Assembly: GCA_036554605.1 (NCBI GenBank)
Contig: DATBMY010000048.1
Location: forward strand, 1-21,917
Origin: DATBMY01 sp036554605
Lineage (GTDB): Bacteria > Acidobacteriota > Blastocatellia > UBA7656
Direction: 5' to 3'
Length of the DNA: 21,917 nt
Notes under the pieces: generated by a model
Database searches by the model: none
Seen by the model: the letters and a program-made list of their open reading frames with translations, nothing else
What the model was told of the DNA's origin: nothing
In this document: positions 21,906 to 21,917 of the stretch, one piece after another
Layout of the letters: each line of letters begins with the position of its first letter
Position numbering within the stretch: the first letter of the stretch is position 1
Program-made: the position numbers and the translations under genes

Positions 21906-21917
21906 TCAAACCGGGAA

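Overview
The window looks like a chromosomal segment from an anaerobic or facultatively anaerobic, Gram-negative-type bacterium that breathes with c-type cytochromes. It carries about 16 supported protein genes: four multihaem cytochromes, two monohaem cytochromes, an outer-membrane beta-barrel, pyruvate:ferredoxin oxidoreductase, malic enzyme, a small heat-shock protein, a Crp/Fnr regulator and several lineage-type hypothetical proteins. Gene content, GC-rich but ATA-using codons, and GGTCAGA-type heptad repeats suggest Acidobacteriota. That placement is an inference, because there is no rRNA or other marker gene here.

Layout. 14-2008 (+): two adjacent nine-haem cytochromes. 2127-2543 (-): a monohaem cytochrome. 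3035-3976 (-): a five-haem cytochrome with an additional CX8CH site, followed by a structured 3' region and a terminator. 4255-7517 (-): a decahaem MtrA/DmsE-type cytochrome and a 733-residue barrel, 20 bp apart, which together form a porin-cytochrome conduit. 7928-8395 (-): Hsp20 with a long, hairpin-rich leader. 9148-11308 (+): NAD-type malic enzyme and a second monohaem cytochrome. 11476-12633 (+): a TPR protein. 12772-14266 (-): three unrecognised small genes. 14545-19681 (-): ankyrin protein, pyruvate:ferredoxin oxidoreductase (NifJ) and a dihydroorotate-dehydrogenase-like flavoprotein. 19849-20568 (-): Crp/Fnr regulator. 21174-21866 (+): RNase H.

The strongest unannotated signal is regulatory. 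Seven intergenic regions carry a CRP-like palindrome (NGTGA-N6-TCACN, core TGAC-N4-GTCA). In six of them there are two palindromes separated by exactly 6 bp, so 22 bp centre to centre; the seventh keeps the same spacing with a degenerate second copy. The promoter-proximal copy always ends in TCATA on the transcribed-sense strand and is centred about 41.5 bp before a plausible start, with a -10-like hexamer in the matching place. The sites precede the monohaem cytochrome, the conduit operon, hsp20, malic enzyme, the three-gene unknown cluster, the ankyrin-PFOR operon and the regulator gene itself. I infer one autoregulated Crp/Fnr regulon joining extracellular electron transfer, pyruvate metabolism, a chaperone and unknown genes.

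Other notable items are two copies of a hairpin element whose arms are heptad repeats and which lie against these operators, with an apparently inverted loop between copies; a possible SD-sequestering RNA structure in the hsp20 leader; and an unusual CX8CH haem-like motif.
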